From Apodospora peruviana (Eukaryota; Ascomycota; Sordariomycetes; Sordariales; Lasiosphaeriaceae), in the NCBI GenBank assembly GCA_033439685.1, contig JAUEDM010000006.1, positions 2,666,001 through 2,730,000 of the forward strand: a stretch of DNA of 64,000 bases. Reading direction: 5' to 3'. The notes under the pieces were generated by a model. That model was not told the DNA's origin and searched no databases. It saw only the letters and a program-made list of their open reading frames with translations. Below are positions 35,535 through 47,280 of this stretch, piece by piece; position 1 is the stretch's first letter, and each line of letters opens with the position of its first letter. Position numbers and translations under genes: made by a program.

Positions 35535-37638
35535 ATGAATCGGCTTGAGATCCCGGGTTACTATTACGGTGAGTTAAACAAGAAATTTTGCTCCGTGACT
35601 TTAAAAGGATGAGTGAGACTGACAATGTCGGCGGCGCAGACGAGGACAAGAAGAAGTACTTCAAGATCGAGGCCAGCAGGACAGCCCCGATCAGTGCCGC
35701 ATGGTCTGCCAGCAGCGTGAAGCGTCGGCAGCTCGAGACCCACGAGGCCGAAGCACGCCGCAAGCGTCTGGCGCGAGATGCTGGTCGTATCAGGCGAGCG
35801 AGGATCCTGCATGAGCCTCTGGCTGGTGGCTGTTTTCTGAGGCGCGAGATTGGGCAGCAGCAGAAGCAGGCCTATTCCCCCTCGCTAGAAGATGCCCGGC
35901 GGGAGAGCTGGGCACAGGGCTTGAGGAACAAAGGGGATATTCGGCTGTGGCCGGACCTTGGCGATGCGGCGGGTGCTGGTGTGACGTTGATGTATATCGG
36001 TGGGCAGGATGAGAGGAGTGGATTGGGGGTTTGCTATGCTGGTGAGTTAACTTTGTTCCTTTCTGCGGGGAAGGGAGAATGACTGACGTGATGGGTTGAA
36101 GCGCTGGACGACGACTCCTTGATGAGTTCGTATATTCCGAGGAATGATCGGGATGAGTTAGTCCACGTTCATTGCTTTGGTGCGAGTATGGGCTTGACTT
36201 GTTGACTTGCTTGTCGATTAGGATCGACTTTCGGGAAGCCGCCGTCAAGTATCGAAACACGGATTTCAAGCCTACCGCCGAGACCACCCACACTCCCCAG
36301 CTCTCGTCGCTCAAGTATCATGCGCCATCACACAAGATGCTAGTCACCTCGCGGCAACCCGGGCATCCCGCTGGCATCGGTATCTTCACGCCGAGACTGC
36401 AGATGCCGGGTGACGGCGATGACCCTAGTTTACTGCCGTTGTGGCGCCTTGGTGACGGTCTGTTCCCCTTGGTATATTCATCTAGCCTTGGCGGCTTTCT
36501 TGTGGCTTGTTGTTATCAGAAGGCGAATATATGCCCAGGTGTACATTGTGGATAAGGTTGTGAGGAGAGAAGCGCTGACCGAAGTACGTTCTGTGTTGTA
36601 GACTCTTCCTTCACCGTCTTCGGTGGACTCCCGTCAGCATTCAAAGGGGCAGTTGTCAACACTTGCGCCCCGGCACCTGCATCGTCACGATTTATCTGCG
36701 TCGCAGGGACGAACATGGGCATTTTCACACATCACGAACAGCACGACCGCACTCGGCTGTGTTGGCTGACCAGCTTTCCTCCTAATCATAATGCAGGCAA
36801 ACCCTATCGTCAGCGTAGAGGAGGCGGGACCACACATGATGATCACCGCACTTTCATTCCCGATGACTTCTACATGAAAGAAAGCCACGGCGAGATCTTT
36901 GCGCTCGATTTCCTCGCGCAGAACCCGGCCGACGTAATCATCGCGGCCGGCCGGTCGCGCGATATTTGCTTGATCGACACGCGTTGTCCGGAAGACGAGT
37001 GGACGTACATCCAGCACAACTCGTCGGTCGCACACGTCAGGTCGGTGGGCAACTACGAGGTGCTGGCAGCTGGGCCGCGGAGCTCCATGGCGATTTATGA
37101 TGTGCGGTATAACCGGTATTCTCCCTACCAGAATAATAACCGCAGTACATATACCAGTTCGGGTGGTCCTTCTGCTGGTAGTAGTAGTGCTGGGAGTGCT
37201 CGCCGTAACCACCACCAGCACCGGAGGGCGAAAGACGGCAGCAACAGGTCATCAAAATTATTACCGGCGGTTGCAAAGTCATCAGCAGTACCGGTCGTCG
37301 AGTTTCCCGAGTACAAGAACGACCCATATCTTTTGCACATCGGATTTGACGTGCTGGACCACAAAGACGGGGGAATCGTGGCCGCGGCGCACGACGATGG
37401 CGCCGTGGGGCTTTATTCGCTGAAGAGCGGGCGCCGGCTTCGCGTTCCTGCCTTCGATGATAAGCACAACACCGGCGGTGGAAACAACAGTGTTGTCAAG
37501 AGCTTGATGTTCCAGACCATGCCCGGGGATGTGCATCCCAGCCTCTTTATCGGGCGGGGCACAAAGATTGAGAAGTTTTCGTTTGGGCGGGCTTTCAAGA
37601 GGAAAGGGGGAGGTGTAGTGGAGGGGCTGGAGGATTAG
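35535..37638 (+). CDS. DCAF4-like WD40 protein
   Basis: Probable substrate receptor of the CUL4-DDB1 ubiquitin ligase, about 587 aa. Exons are 35535-35568, 35640-36041, 36102-36156, 36222-36457 and 36602-37638; the donor at 36458 (GTCTGT) is uncertain, and GTGACG a few bases before (36452) would also keep the frame. The N-terminus reads IPGYYYDEDKKKYFKIEASR once the first intron is removed, which is the conserved start of DCAF4/WDR21 proteins (pattern of Pro-Gly-aromatic residues followed by a KKYFKI-like block). A basic helical stretch follows. The C-terminal half has WD-like strands, such as HGEIFALDFLAQNPADVIIA and GIVAAAHDDGAVGLYSLKSG, separated by a Ser/Gly/His-rich insertion near residue 390-430. 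Identity rests on the N-terminal block and general layout; substrates are unknown. Confidence 0.75.
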
Positions 37639-38204
37639 ATACAACATCTTGTCTGGGTGTTATTGACTGAACGGGGGTCATTGGTTGCGTTTGGCTTTTG
37701 TACTTAGATATCCACTGTCATGAATAGAAGGAGCACGGCATCAGTGCAACAACTACTTACTATCCACCTGAGGATGGGTTATCGAGTCCTCATTAGCTGT
37801 ACCTACCTACCACTGTCAATATATCAGCAGATTTATACATTTGCTCGTGTCCATTAAATGAGACAGACGTCCATGTTTGTTTTTATTGCTATATCACGTG
37901 TCTATGTGTGCCAGTCAAGCAAGGCCAAAGTGAGCCAACGACCAGTTCACTCGGTGTCATGATCACTATGCCATCTCTATTTCCGAATCTGGTGTTGTAT
38001 TTTTTTTTTTTTAATTATTCTCGTTCAGGAAAGGTTTTGGTAGAATTTTACTACCGACCCTATGCTGATCACTGCGCTCTCGTGACAGACCATATGGTTA
38101 ACCAGCTAACTGTTTACTTTTCTTTTTCTTTGTTCTTTTCGGGTTTGCTGTGAGGTTTGTATTATAGACACTGAAGGGGAAATTTTTGCAATTCTTTTTT
38201 TTTT

Positions 38205-38215
38205 AAAAAAAAAAA
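38205..38215 (-). terminator. Likely Pol III terminator for tRNA-Thr
   Basis: On the minus strand this is a run of 11 T residues, 52 nt beyond the 3' end of the tRNA. Pol III stops at runs of T, so this is a good stop or back-up stop; no shorter T4 run lies between. Confidence 0.5.
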
Positions 38216-38266
38216 GTATCTCGATATCATCCTTTTTAGGAAGGGAGGGGGACGAGTGAATGAGTT

Positions 38267-38377
38267 TGCCCACAGCCAGAATCGAACTGACGACCTCATC
38301 ATTGACCTTGAATAAACATTTCATAAGATGTGGAATATAGATACTAGTGATGCGCTCTACCTCTGAGCCATGCGGGC
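38267..38377 (-). tRNA. tRNA-Thr (anticodon AGT) with intron
   Basis: Complete cloverleaf on the minus strand. Acceptor stem GCCCGCA pairs with TGTGGGC (one G-T pair), D-stem GCTC pairs with GAGC, anticodon stem CATCA pairs with TGATG, and the T-stem GTCAG pairs with CTGGC around loop TTCGATT. The anticodon loop is CTAGTA plus A, giving anticodon AGT, which reads Thr codons after A-to-I change. A 39-nt intron (38341-38303) lies after position 37, the canonical place. Mature length is 72 nt including the discriminator A, before CCA addition. The internal A and B boxes (TGGCTCAGAGG and GTTCGATTC) are intact, so the gene looks functional. Confidence 0.95.
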
Positions 38378-39058
38378 TTTATGTTGCATTGTGTGTTTTG
38401 TCGTTCCGTTATTGCGGTGGATGTTGTGGAGAAATTCGAGTCAAGTCATCCACCTGACTCGGAACTCCTGGATGACAGACGGAAGTCTGTTGAATGAACA
38501 ACATCTATCTATCTTGGGTAAGTAACCACCTACATAGTGATGGGAATGTACGTAAGTAAGGTCTTCACCGGGGAAAACAGGAATGAAGCATTCTACCAGT
38601 TTGGATAATACCTGTTTATTTACCTTACTTATCAACAACATCTTGGACTTCAGTTAGGAGGCCGGACATAAGATGACAAAGCTCCTCTTGAAAATTTAGG
38701 ATGTGGAATGTGGATTATTAGGAACAACCATCATATTAATTACACATTATGCCACTGCCTCCACGTCCAACGTCCCATTATCCAGTCATCCATCCATCCC
38801 TTAATCCAACCATAAAAGCGAGTGTCTGTAAAGCGAACGAGGGTATCTTCGATCTAATAATGCAAAAAGTCCACCTCAAAGCAATCTGTCATGTCCATTA
38901 TTTCTTCTTCTTCTTCCAGGCCTTGCAAGCGAATTCGAGGGTTGTAACAATGGCATCCGCTCCTCATCCATCGTAAGTCAACCAGGAGGATAGATGTTTC
39001 GACGGCTGATCGGTATAATCCTGGAAGGAGCCAGAGAAGTCACTTTAGCCTGCTCAAC

Positions 39059-40004
39059 CTAAGCAGCAGAAACAACACCACCGGTGGTACCCGGCGCAGC
39101 AGCCTCCTTCTCAGGATAAGTGCCCCTGGTAGCATGAACACGGCCGTACTGCGTGAAAGCAATGTTGAGCCTGTTGTAGTCCCACTTGGCCGAGAGGCCA
39201 ACAACAGCAAACGAAATAACAGGCACCAGCAGGACATCAAGGACACCGAACCAGACGGAGCTGGAGGTAAGCCTGATGCGGTTGCCACCATCACTAAGAC
39301 CCCAGGCGAGAACATAAAGGAGCCACATCATATTAAGCCAGCCGGCGAGCAGAGTATAGTCGCGGCTGATGCCGACCCTTGTCGCGGAAGTGCGGCCGTG
39401 GGTGAGCGTCGAGACGGCCAGGAAGAAGTAGGCGACAGTACCAAAAGCGAAGAAGCCCCACTTGTAGTTGGTGGCGGTGTAGGCGCCGACGAGATAGCTG
39501 ACGATCCAGACCCAGCTCAGCGCAACGTTGTACAGGATGGTGGTCCAAGAGATGCCAGACAAGATACCGAGCGCCAGGATGGCCGCCGGGAACGTCACCA
39601 CCCACTGGACGTACTTGGCAAAGAAGATCTGGCGGGTCGCGCCGTGGCTGAGGATCTGGTTGGAGGTTGGGATGACGGTCCAGGCCAGATCGGAAGCCAT
39701 GGCGTAGTAGGCGATGAGGCCAACAAAGTCGGCAATGATGAACAGGTAATGGAAGAAGCGCTCTCCGGCGCGAGCTCGCCAGCTCAGGCCGAACAGGGCA
39801 AGCTGGAGATGTGAAGTTAGTCTATACTGTCTGGGTACATAACTTATAAGGTAGGTGGTTATAGGATCAACTCACGAGTGAGACGCCATAGATGGCAGTG
39901 ACTGTGTAGAGCCAGTTAGAGCCATTGGTGGTCAGGAACTGGGCTCCCTGTGGCGGGTTGGTGGTCAACGCGTCGTTGCGGACATAGATGATGGAGGGTG
40001 CCAT
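39059..40004 (-). CDS. Opsin-related protein, HSP30/ORP type, lacking retinal lysine
   Basis: Seven-helix protein of the microbial rhodopsin fold, about 290 aa. Exons, in transcript order, are 40004-39876 and 39802-39059. The fold is recognised from helix C (FFAKYVQWVVTFPAAILAL), helix F and helix G (SSVWFGVLDVLLVPVISF). Alignment by eye with bacteriorhodopsin gives: Arg82 as Lys106, Asp85 as Gln109, Asp96 as Ala120, Asp212 as Asp232 and the retinal-binding Lys216 as Val236. Without that lysine no retinal Schiff base can form, so this is not a light-driven pump or photoreceptor but belongs with HSP30/YRO2/MRH1 and fungal ORP proteins of the plasma membrane, which respond to heat and acid stress and are linked to Pma1. 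A perfect heat-shock element lies upstream (40313-40325) with a TATAAG box at 40171-40166. The length fits the family. Confidence 0.92.
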
Positions 40005-40165
40005 TATGTTCAAGCTAATTATCTCAAGTGGGCGTCCCGGCGGAAGGTTGCTATGAGTCTAGGGTTTCAATTGTGGTGGTTAAGCAGGGGTGTTTGTACC
40101 AGTCAAAGCATGAGTGAGATGTGAGATGAGGAAAAAGGGGCTGTGTAGAGAGAAACGAGGATGGT

Positions 40166-40171
40166 CTTATA
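40166..40171 (-). promoter_or_regulatory. TATA box of the opsin-related gene
   Basis: TATAAG on the minus strand, about 165 nt before the start codon and 142 nt after the heat-shock element, which is the usual order for a stress-induced fungal promoter. Confidence 0.5.
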
Positions 40172-40312
40172 CACGCCTTCCCTCCTCACTCATCAAGGAG
40201 CAACTTCACTCTAGTGAGAGTGGATTTATCGCCGGGTTCACTGGAACGAGACAATACGGAGGGAGAAGGAATCGCCATCGCACATCATCGGGCATCCCCC
40301 GCGCGTGCGGTG

Positions 40313-40342
40313 GAAAATTCTCGAAATCCGAGCATTCCGGAA
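40313..40342. promoter_or_regulatory. Heat-shock element
   Basis: GAAAATTCTCGAA at 40313-40325 is a perfect three-unit GAAnnTTCnnGAA element, the binding site of heat-shock factor. A further inverted pair TTCCGGAA follows at 40335-40342, ten bases later. The site lies about 310 nt upstream of an HSP30-type gene, which makes a functional role likely. Confidence 0.7.
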
Positions 40343-41887
40343 GCGCGGACAGAAAGAGAGGATGAGTAACTTCATGATGGAGGGTTGGGAAAGAATGCCG
40401 ATTGCAGCAACAACCAACACGGTAACCTCGCGCTCGCGAAGCGAAACGAAAAAGGAAGCGATCGAGACCATGCCTGCTTAGTTATCAACACAAACATGAT
40501 CCAATGGAACATCCCGCCACTCGTCAGGAGACTTCCTTCTCAAGGTCGTCCGCAAGGAGATAGAGGCTCGAGTGCTTCCGCGCGCTGGCGGTCAACAGAA
40601 ACATCCACCGTTTGTGCTCTGTCCTTCCTCATCCCACTGCATAGGTACCGCACCCTGCAGACGTCGACGAGGGGGAACGTTGGGAAAAGGCCGGCCTCCA
40701 TCCGCGGCCGAGAGTAGTCGGCACAAGCAAATCTCATTCGTACGTGGCCGGCGCCGTCATCTTCGGGATGTGGTTGCACAGTACAGCGACAAAGGGACGA
40801 TATCAAGCACATGACAATGCTTACAACATCTCTCCAAGACCGACAAAAGAGGTTTTTTCATAGGAAGTGATCTTCGATTCCATGGAATGCTTCTTTCTGG
40901 CGAGCCGCGGCATTGGCTGCCTGTCGTCTCATCGATTTCCGGTTTCGTAAATCTGCAGCTGTACGATTTATATTGCAAAACAAGACAGTGAATCATTGCC
41001 GGCCCTTGACAATGGCATGAGAGTTAGAAGGGCCCTCTTTCCGAGCTAATGCCGGCACTTGCGCGCATATCGAGTGTTGCTCTTGTGAAATCAGTGGAGA
41101 GTTGGTAAGAAAGTTGAGGTTGTGGTAGACCACGTGAGACCTCGCTGGCGCCGAGTGGCGGTCCCGTGGTCGCCGGTGAGGTTCGCCAAGATGCCCGGTC
41201 GTTGCTCACTCACCTAAACCACCAAAGACCACTCCTTTCGTATCTAAGATCGGCACAGCAGAGATGACAGCGCTGGGCGTACCTTCCTCTGAGTCCGAGG
41301 AGTTCTGCGCCGCTTTTACCTACCTACCTACACATTGGGGCAGCAGCTTCCTCCACGAGTCCACATTTAACTCGGAAGTCAAATGATTTGTGCTAGAGGT
41401 GATCAGACTTGCAGGTTTTAGTCGATCGGTCTTCTGGTCATATGACATGGACCTTCGTCTCTTCTTGGACGTGTAAAGTGCCTGGGACACAAACCCGAAA
41501 GCTCCGTCACTAACCGGCCATTGGGCTTTGTAAGCAACCATCATCTCCATTTCGGAATTATCTCGTAAATCTTACGCTCTTCCATCTGTCCCGGACGTCC
41601 ATTGAAGCTCCCCGAGAGCGTGTTCATGCATGACACGAAAGCTTACCTACCCGGTACAGTACTGTTGTCCTTCGCCTTCTTTCCCTCTCTTTCCTACCCC
41701 ATGCTAATTGCTTGCTTTTGTTGCCACCCAGTATAACAAAGTGAATTCAAAACGCCAAGATGCCGAACCCACCAATTTTCTTTTTCATTCATACATGCAA
41801 TCGTCCTCCCTATACCAAATAGGAGGTTCTGTAACTAAGAACCAAGCCCCTACCAAACAAAGAAGCACCGCTCCCAACGATATTCCA

Positions 41888-44800
41888 TCACGAATTCCCC
41901 GTCTTCATCTGCCACACCGCCGCCTTAGCCCGTTCCCTAATATCCAGCTCGCTATCCGCCTGCTCTAACGTTTCCAGCTTGGCCAAAAACCCCAGCTTCC
42001 GCAGCTCGTGCGCCCGCTGCCCGCACGCCGTCGCGTCACTCGAGTCGTCCTGCCAGACCAAGTTCGTCAGCAGCTGACACAGTGCCCCCCGGACCCCAAT
42101 ATCCTTGCTATTGAAGTGCTGCGCGAGCAGCTTCAGCAAGTCGATCTGCGAGATCACAAGCTGCCGGTGCCGTGGCACGCTCGCGGCGATGTGAACCAGC
42201 ACGTAAATAACAGCCTCGATCACCTTGGCCTGCGGGTACAGCACACGCGTGTCGCGGCCGGCCGAGTAGCGCCGTGTAAACGGGTGAAGCACTTTGACGC
42301 GCAACTTCGACGCCAGGATATCAAACAGAATGTCCTGTCCGATCTCCTCGAACACGTGATCCACCATCTCCATGAGGCTGGCCGACGGCTGGCCCATGAG
42401 GTTGCGTATGAAGCATAGCCCCTGCTCCTGGATCGCGAGGTCGTCGGTGCGCGCCTTTCGGGTTGGGTTGAGCTCCGCCTCGCGCAGCGCCTGGAGCCTC
42501 TTCTCGGCCCTCAGCATGCGCGGCGACTGCGCCCGTAGCGCGGCGAACTTGGGCGGGCATGGCGTGCGGTATTTGGGCGTCCACATCCAGTACTTGCTGC
42601 TCCAACTGGTCGTATCGTCCTGATAGCCGCCACCACCACCGCCCTCGGTATCCATGTCCTCGTCGTCGTCCGCGTTGGGATCGCCACGCCTCTCAGATCT
42701 GGCGCGGGCGCGCAGCGCCTCATCCTCTGTCTCGTCGCATATCAGCCGGACAAGCCAGCCGGACCCTAGTTCTTCCAAGATGTGCTTCTTTAGGGAATTC
42801 TCAACCGACAATACGAGGTGCTTCAGCGCCCACATGGAATTTAATCTCAGGCCGGGGTTGAGAGAGTGAGCATATTCGCAGAGAACCTTGATGATCCCAG
42901 CTTCTATGAGGCTCTGTACCACAGTCAGTAAAGGTAGCAAGGTTTCTGTGAAACCTCCAGATATAATGTCGTGAACTCACCTCCCGCATTGGGCTAAAGT
43001 CTAGAGTCATGTTGCACACCACACCGGAGGCCGCGAGTTGGACTTCGGTGTCAGGGTGCTTTAAAAGCCGAAAGATGGGCATCGCAACCCCATTGTCCTC
43101 AAGGGTCGTCCGAAGGTCTCGGACGGACCGACTAAAAGCCCTCATAAGGTGACACGCCGCGATGAGTACCGAATTAGGATTATTTCCATAAGGCGAGTTA
43201 TCAATCGGGAGAATGACCTCGCTCACTTTATCCGTCGCTTTAAGCTTCTCCTTCCCGCTCTTGGGTTTTGCCGGCACCGGGAACAGCGATTCCACCATGT
43301 AAGGAACGATATCCTGGTCGAGAGCCTTGCGGCACTCGTCGTTAATAACCATGGCCGCCAAGAGCTTCAAGCTGTTCTCTCTCATCTTGATTTTATGTGC
43401 GTAAATTGGCAGCTTTCCAGGCGGCCCAACCCGACAGGTTGATAAGCCTTCGCTGAGGTCAACGTCCCTGTCCGGATTTGGCGACCACGGCCGCGGGGCT
43501 GTTTGGGTATACAGCGGCTCGTATGTATTCTTAAGCATTGTGCAAGCCATCCGCATAGCGCGACAGTCATGCGCAGCCTGCTGGAGCGGCTGGCTGTCTG
43601 CGACGAGGCGCGCCAGGACCCCGGGAGTCCGCTCCACGATTGCCCACTCTACAGCCGTATCTTGGTCGACGAACGCAGAAGTCTGAGTGGCAGGGTTGAC
43701 CTCCTTTTCCTTGACACTATCTCTGAGCAACTGGCAGAGGAGTGGTACTATAAGGACACCGAGCGCAATCTCCCTATCTGGATTCGCGAATCCGGCTTTG
43801 AACAGAGATGTTAAAACAGAAGCAGCCATGACCCGCTCAAGACCCTCGGTCGTGCGGGTGAGGTGGATAAGCCATGGTATGAGAGGGCTCTCCGCCTCTT
43901 CAGCCTCGGTTTCACTGTTTCTGCTTCCGGCATCAAACCGGTTCGGCGTCCAGCCTGAGAATGTGGGCGTAGACTGACTAAGGTTTTCACGCGACAGCGA
44001 AAAGCCTAACGGAGGAAACTGCGCAAGCTGGGAGGAGAGAGACCGAGGCTGTTTGATGGGAACAATTGGTAAAAGATAGTCGATCGCTCCAGGGTTCTTG
44101 GCTCGATGGCTGCTCAGACCACTCATCTCGAGCGCGTTCCAGGCGGTGCTGGTCTGGTTTGCCGACGGAGAGAACTCGGCACTGGGAAACACGGCCATTA
44201 TGGTCGGGGAGCATATGAGCTGGTAGGCCCGGAAGCAGGAGTCCGCTATAATGGCTGAAATGGCTTCAAGAACAGCAGCCAAGTTTGCACCCCGAGGCGC
44301 CGGATCTGGTATCATCTCGTTCAGGCCGTCAGGCTCACCCAGGATCTCGGCTCTCGGGACGACCTCCCCACGTGCCACAACAAAGCTCGCCAGCATCGTG
44401 GCTAAGGCGTCCAAAATACCGGCATCCGCCAATGTGTTCTGTTGATTGGTTTCCTTGCACAACCGACTAATAAGTTGACAAACGAGGCATTTTTGTTCTT
44501 GAACCACGGCGGCCGTAGAGTCTGACGCGAGAATGTCGTACATGGCGTTGAGGTATCCGGGGAGGAGAAACAGCGTCTCGGCTAGTGCGCCCGCATCGTC
44601 GGAGCCGGGGGCGGCCAGACTCGTGGCATCGGCGATATTGCACAAAGCGCGCAAAGCCGTAAGTACAATCTGAGGTGGGTTTTCGAGGGGAAAGATGTTG
44701 TACAAGATGGCCGGTATTGCGCCGACCGCATGGAGGGGACCGAGAAACGAAGGACCGCCTGCAAGATCAACGCGGTCAGTTCTGCCTTTTCATCGGTCAT

Positions 44801-45121
44801 ACGACACAAGAGAGGCCACTCACCATTCGCAAAGCTGGCGAGGAGCTGCAGCGACTGTAGCCGAACAAGTTCGTCCTCTGTCAGATTCCTTGGGTGCCCA
44901 GTGTAGCTACGAGACTCCTTGCCACCCAGTGATGATGGAGGTCGGTTGCCTTGTAATATTTTGACGAGAGATTCGAGCACGCCCTGTTGAACCCATTTTT
45001 CCTTGCGCTGAGCATGTCCAACCACTTCGTCCTTCAGTGCCCGGAGCGAAGCGACCTGTTCTGAGTAGTTCCTCGCCACTCTGATCTGGGAAAGAATCGG
45101 AGGGCTTTGGATGCGTGCCAT
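41888..45121 (-). CDS. vid28: Armadillo-repeat protein Vid28/Gid5 (ARMC8)
   Basis: Probable scaffold and substrate-receptor platform of the GID/CTLH ubiquitin ligase, which degrades gluconeogenic enzymes after glucose return in yeast; about 1,033 aa. Exons, in transcript order, are 45121-44824, 44758-42981 and 42913-41888, with matching phases. The start MARIQSPPILSQIRVARNYS is the first in-frame ATG and begins the helical N-terminus. Armadillo-type helices run through the protein: for example VRLQSLQLLASFANGG, VVCNMTLDFSPMRE and LRLNSMWALKHLVLSVENSL, the last being highly conserved in ARMC8/Vid28. Between them is a Ser/Pro-rich stretch around residue 300, and an acidic Asp/Gly-rich insert (DDDEDMDTEGGGGGG) near residue 770. 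The C-terminal block, with GQRAHELRKLGFLAKLETL, also matches the family. The gene is divergent from the Pho80-type cyclin gene. Confidence 0.88.
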
Positions 45122-47276
45122 GTCGATGCGAAGTGAGGAATGATGGGTGGTTTGGGCCCAGTCGAGAACGGGACGCGATGAACAGTCGATCTCCTGGGCG
45201 GACGACAGTCGCGGTTGTGCTCCAGCCAGTGACAGATCGTAACTCGCAAGGCTGATGCGCTGATGCGCCGGCGTTTCGATCGAATTCACCTCGTAGGTAG
45301 CGTGGCGCGTGCCGGGGAGACCCCAGATAAAGTTGACGTCGATGACGGAAATGGGGCTGGTCAGTTGTCGGTGTTCGCTGACAGGCCGCGCAATCGGGTC
45401 TTTAATCAAAAACCCGGGGAGTAAAATGGTAGGCGGACACAGCAGATCTTTGCTGCTTAGATTCGTTCGGCATTAGTTGGTGTTCAAGCGTCGAGGTTAC
45501 CTGAAGACTGGTTCTAGGTCGGTAGGCAGCTTGGCAAGCTGGTATCGCGATGGAATTTCGAGAGTAGAGAACTTGGCCGGGCTACCCTGCCATGATCGGC
45601 CAATGACGGCGGGCCGATGTCTAGGGTCCGCCCGCTGACGTGCGAGCGCCCCGGCCCATCTTTTTCAGGCAACAAGGCTGGCAGGGGATTGACTGGTCTG
45701 TGCCTGGGCAGCCATGTGCACTGCTCGGCTGCACCAGTCTTTTTCGATGAATGGGTTCATTCGAAATTCCACTTCTCAACAGAGATGGATACTCGGTCCA
45801 CATGAAGCCATATTGAACATGGCAAAGTGCCACTTTACCTAACGGGTCCAGTTTTTACTGGAGTCTCTTGGCTATTTTATTTTGTACAAGAACCTGAAGC
45901 TATCTTCAACCCTATCACTCACCGCCAGGTAGTAATGAAGTGTACCAAGTCACGTAGTGAACGCCGGAAATGGGGGAACCGTGCCCTCAAATACAGTCAA
46001 TTCGCCGGAGTGAAAGATCCGACGGCTTCCTTTGGAGGACTAGCGGAGACGGGTGACTGCCTGCCGGCATCTGCCATGAGGGAACAACCACATATTTATC
46101 GTCCATAGCAGTTCCCCTTTCGCGCATGACAGCGATCGGCGGTCAGTCAAGACTTTAACATAGGCACGCGACTGGGTGGCCATTCAGTCGGTGTCCCTAA
46201 TCGGTGCCGAATCGATCCGTGTCTTGTCCCGGGTCCTTGGAATAAAACACCGCCGGGACGTCTACCCAGCTCAGATACCCCACCGGTAGTGATTCCCAAC
46301 CAACCCGTAAGCTGTGTGTACCGGCACTGTTGTGGGATCAGGACTTGTGAATCAAGTGGTGCGGATGGTGATTCGGATGAAGTGTCGCTGCAGTGCAGGT
46401 GGTGGTGCCCTTTGACTCAGCTGTCAAATACCTTTTCCGTGAAATTTCCATGTCAGGTCCAGCCCGTGATTCTCGTCCTGCCGCAAGCGTCTCCAATTGG
46501 ACAAGCCCGTGACCAGGCTGGACTCTCACCGCAGTCGAGGGCTACGAGCGACTCGGCCTGGCACGTTCAACGGCCCCGCGCTTTGTATGGTCCATCTTCC
46601 GCCCACGTCTCTCCGCCCGACTAGCTCGGTCAAGGGAGAAAGTTAGGCTCATCCTGCACAGGCAGGCAAGTCCATGTTCCGCCAGACCACCCTCGACCGC
46701 TCACAACCGCCTCTCCAAAAGACACCGCAGAGTTGCCGCAAAGTGCCGCAGCCGACATTCCAGGTTGTGCCACAGCAGCAGGAGCAGGTGGCAGTACAAA
46801 ACGTCGAGCAAGCCATATCCTCATCGCATCCATCAAAACAGCCCTAAGCCTGCGCACGACACCGTGCCCCGGTCGACTTTAAGTGACAGAAATCCGAATT
46901 CTGTGCGAGGAGCAAAGTGTTGACGCTCGGGAGTTGCGAAAGAACTGGATGGCCATCCTAGGTGGATCGGACTTCCTACCTCAGGACCACCTCGCCTACC
47001 GATCTATACCTTACCCATTTTATCAGCATCGGCGATAGAGTTTGGGTTGCATTTCTTCCACCCTTCTAAACAGCCGACGTTAGCTTTTTCGTTACTGTAC
47101 GTCGTCAAGGTCTTGCTCAAGCTCTGCTCTCCTGGACTGGCTGGTGGATCGCTACGGTTTAGTCTGCGGAGAATAGTCTTGCCCCACCGACCTCGTTACA
47201 GCCCACCCATGGTCCCATCTCCAACCAGCGCCGCCAAGTTCTCAGGCTCTGAATATTTGGTGAGGATGAGACTGGA
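45122..47276. other. Divergent intergenic region, vid28 / Pho80-type cyclin
   Basis: About 2.2 kb. No supported gene. The minus-strand frame upstream of the vid28 ATG stays open to 45409 but has no ATG, so it is taken as leader. On the other side, a short uORF (47209-47280) ends on the cyclin start codon. Confidence 0.5.
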
Positions 47277-47280
47277 ATGA
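47209..47280 (+). other. uORF overlapping the Pho80-type cyclin start
   Basis: ATG at 47209 opens a 23-codon frame that ends in TGA at 47278-47280. That stop overlaps the ATG at 47277 of the main frame as ATGA, the arrangement that allows termination followed by re-initiation. The uORF start context (CACCC before ATG, then GTC) is moderate. It matters only if the transcript starts before 47209, which cannot be told here. Confidence 0.5.

Larger units (their letters stand above)
37639..39058. other. Convergent intergenic region with a tRNA gene
   Basis: Holds the tRNA-Thr gene at 38267-38377 and its likely terminator. Otherwise no gene is seen. Homopolymer runs are present: T13 near 37999-38012 and a T10-A11 palindrome at 38195-38215. 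GTACCTACCTACC occurs at 37799-37811. Confidence 0.55.
40005..41887. other. Promoter region of the opsin-related gene and 3' flank of vid28
   Basis: About 1.9 kb with no supported gene. The part up to about 40350 is the stress-type promoter of the opsin-related gene. CCTACCTACCTA lies at 41319-41330. Beyond about 41600 the sequence is the 3' flank of the vid28 gene, which is transcribed towards it. Confidence 0.5.
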
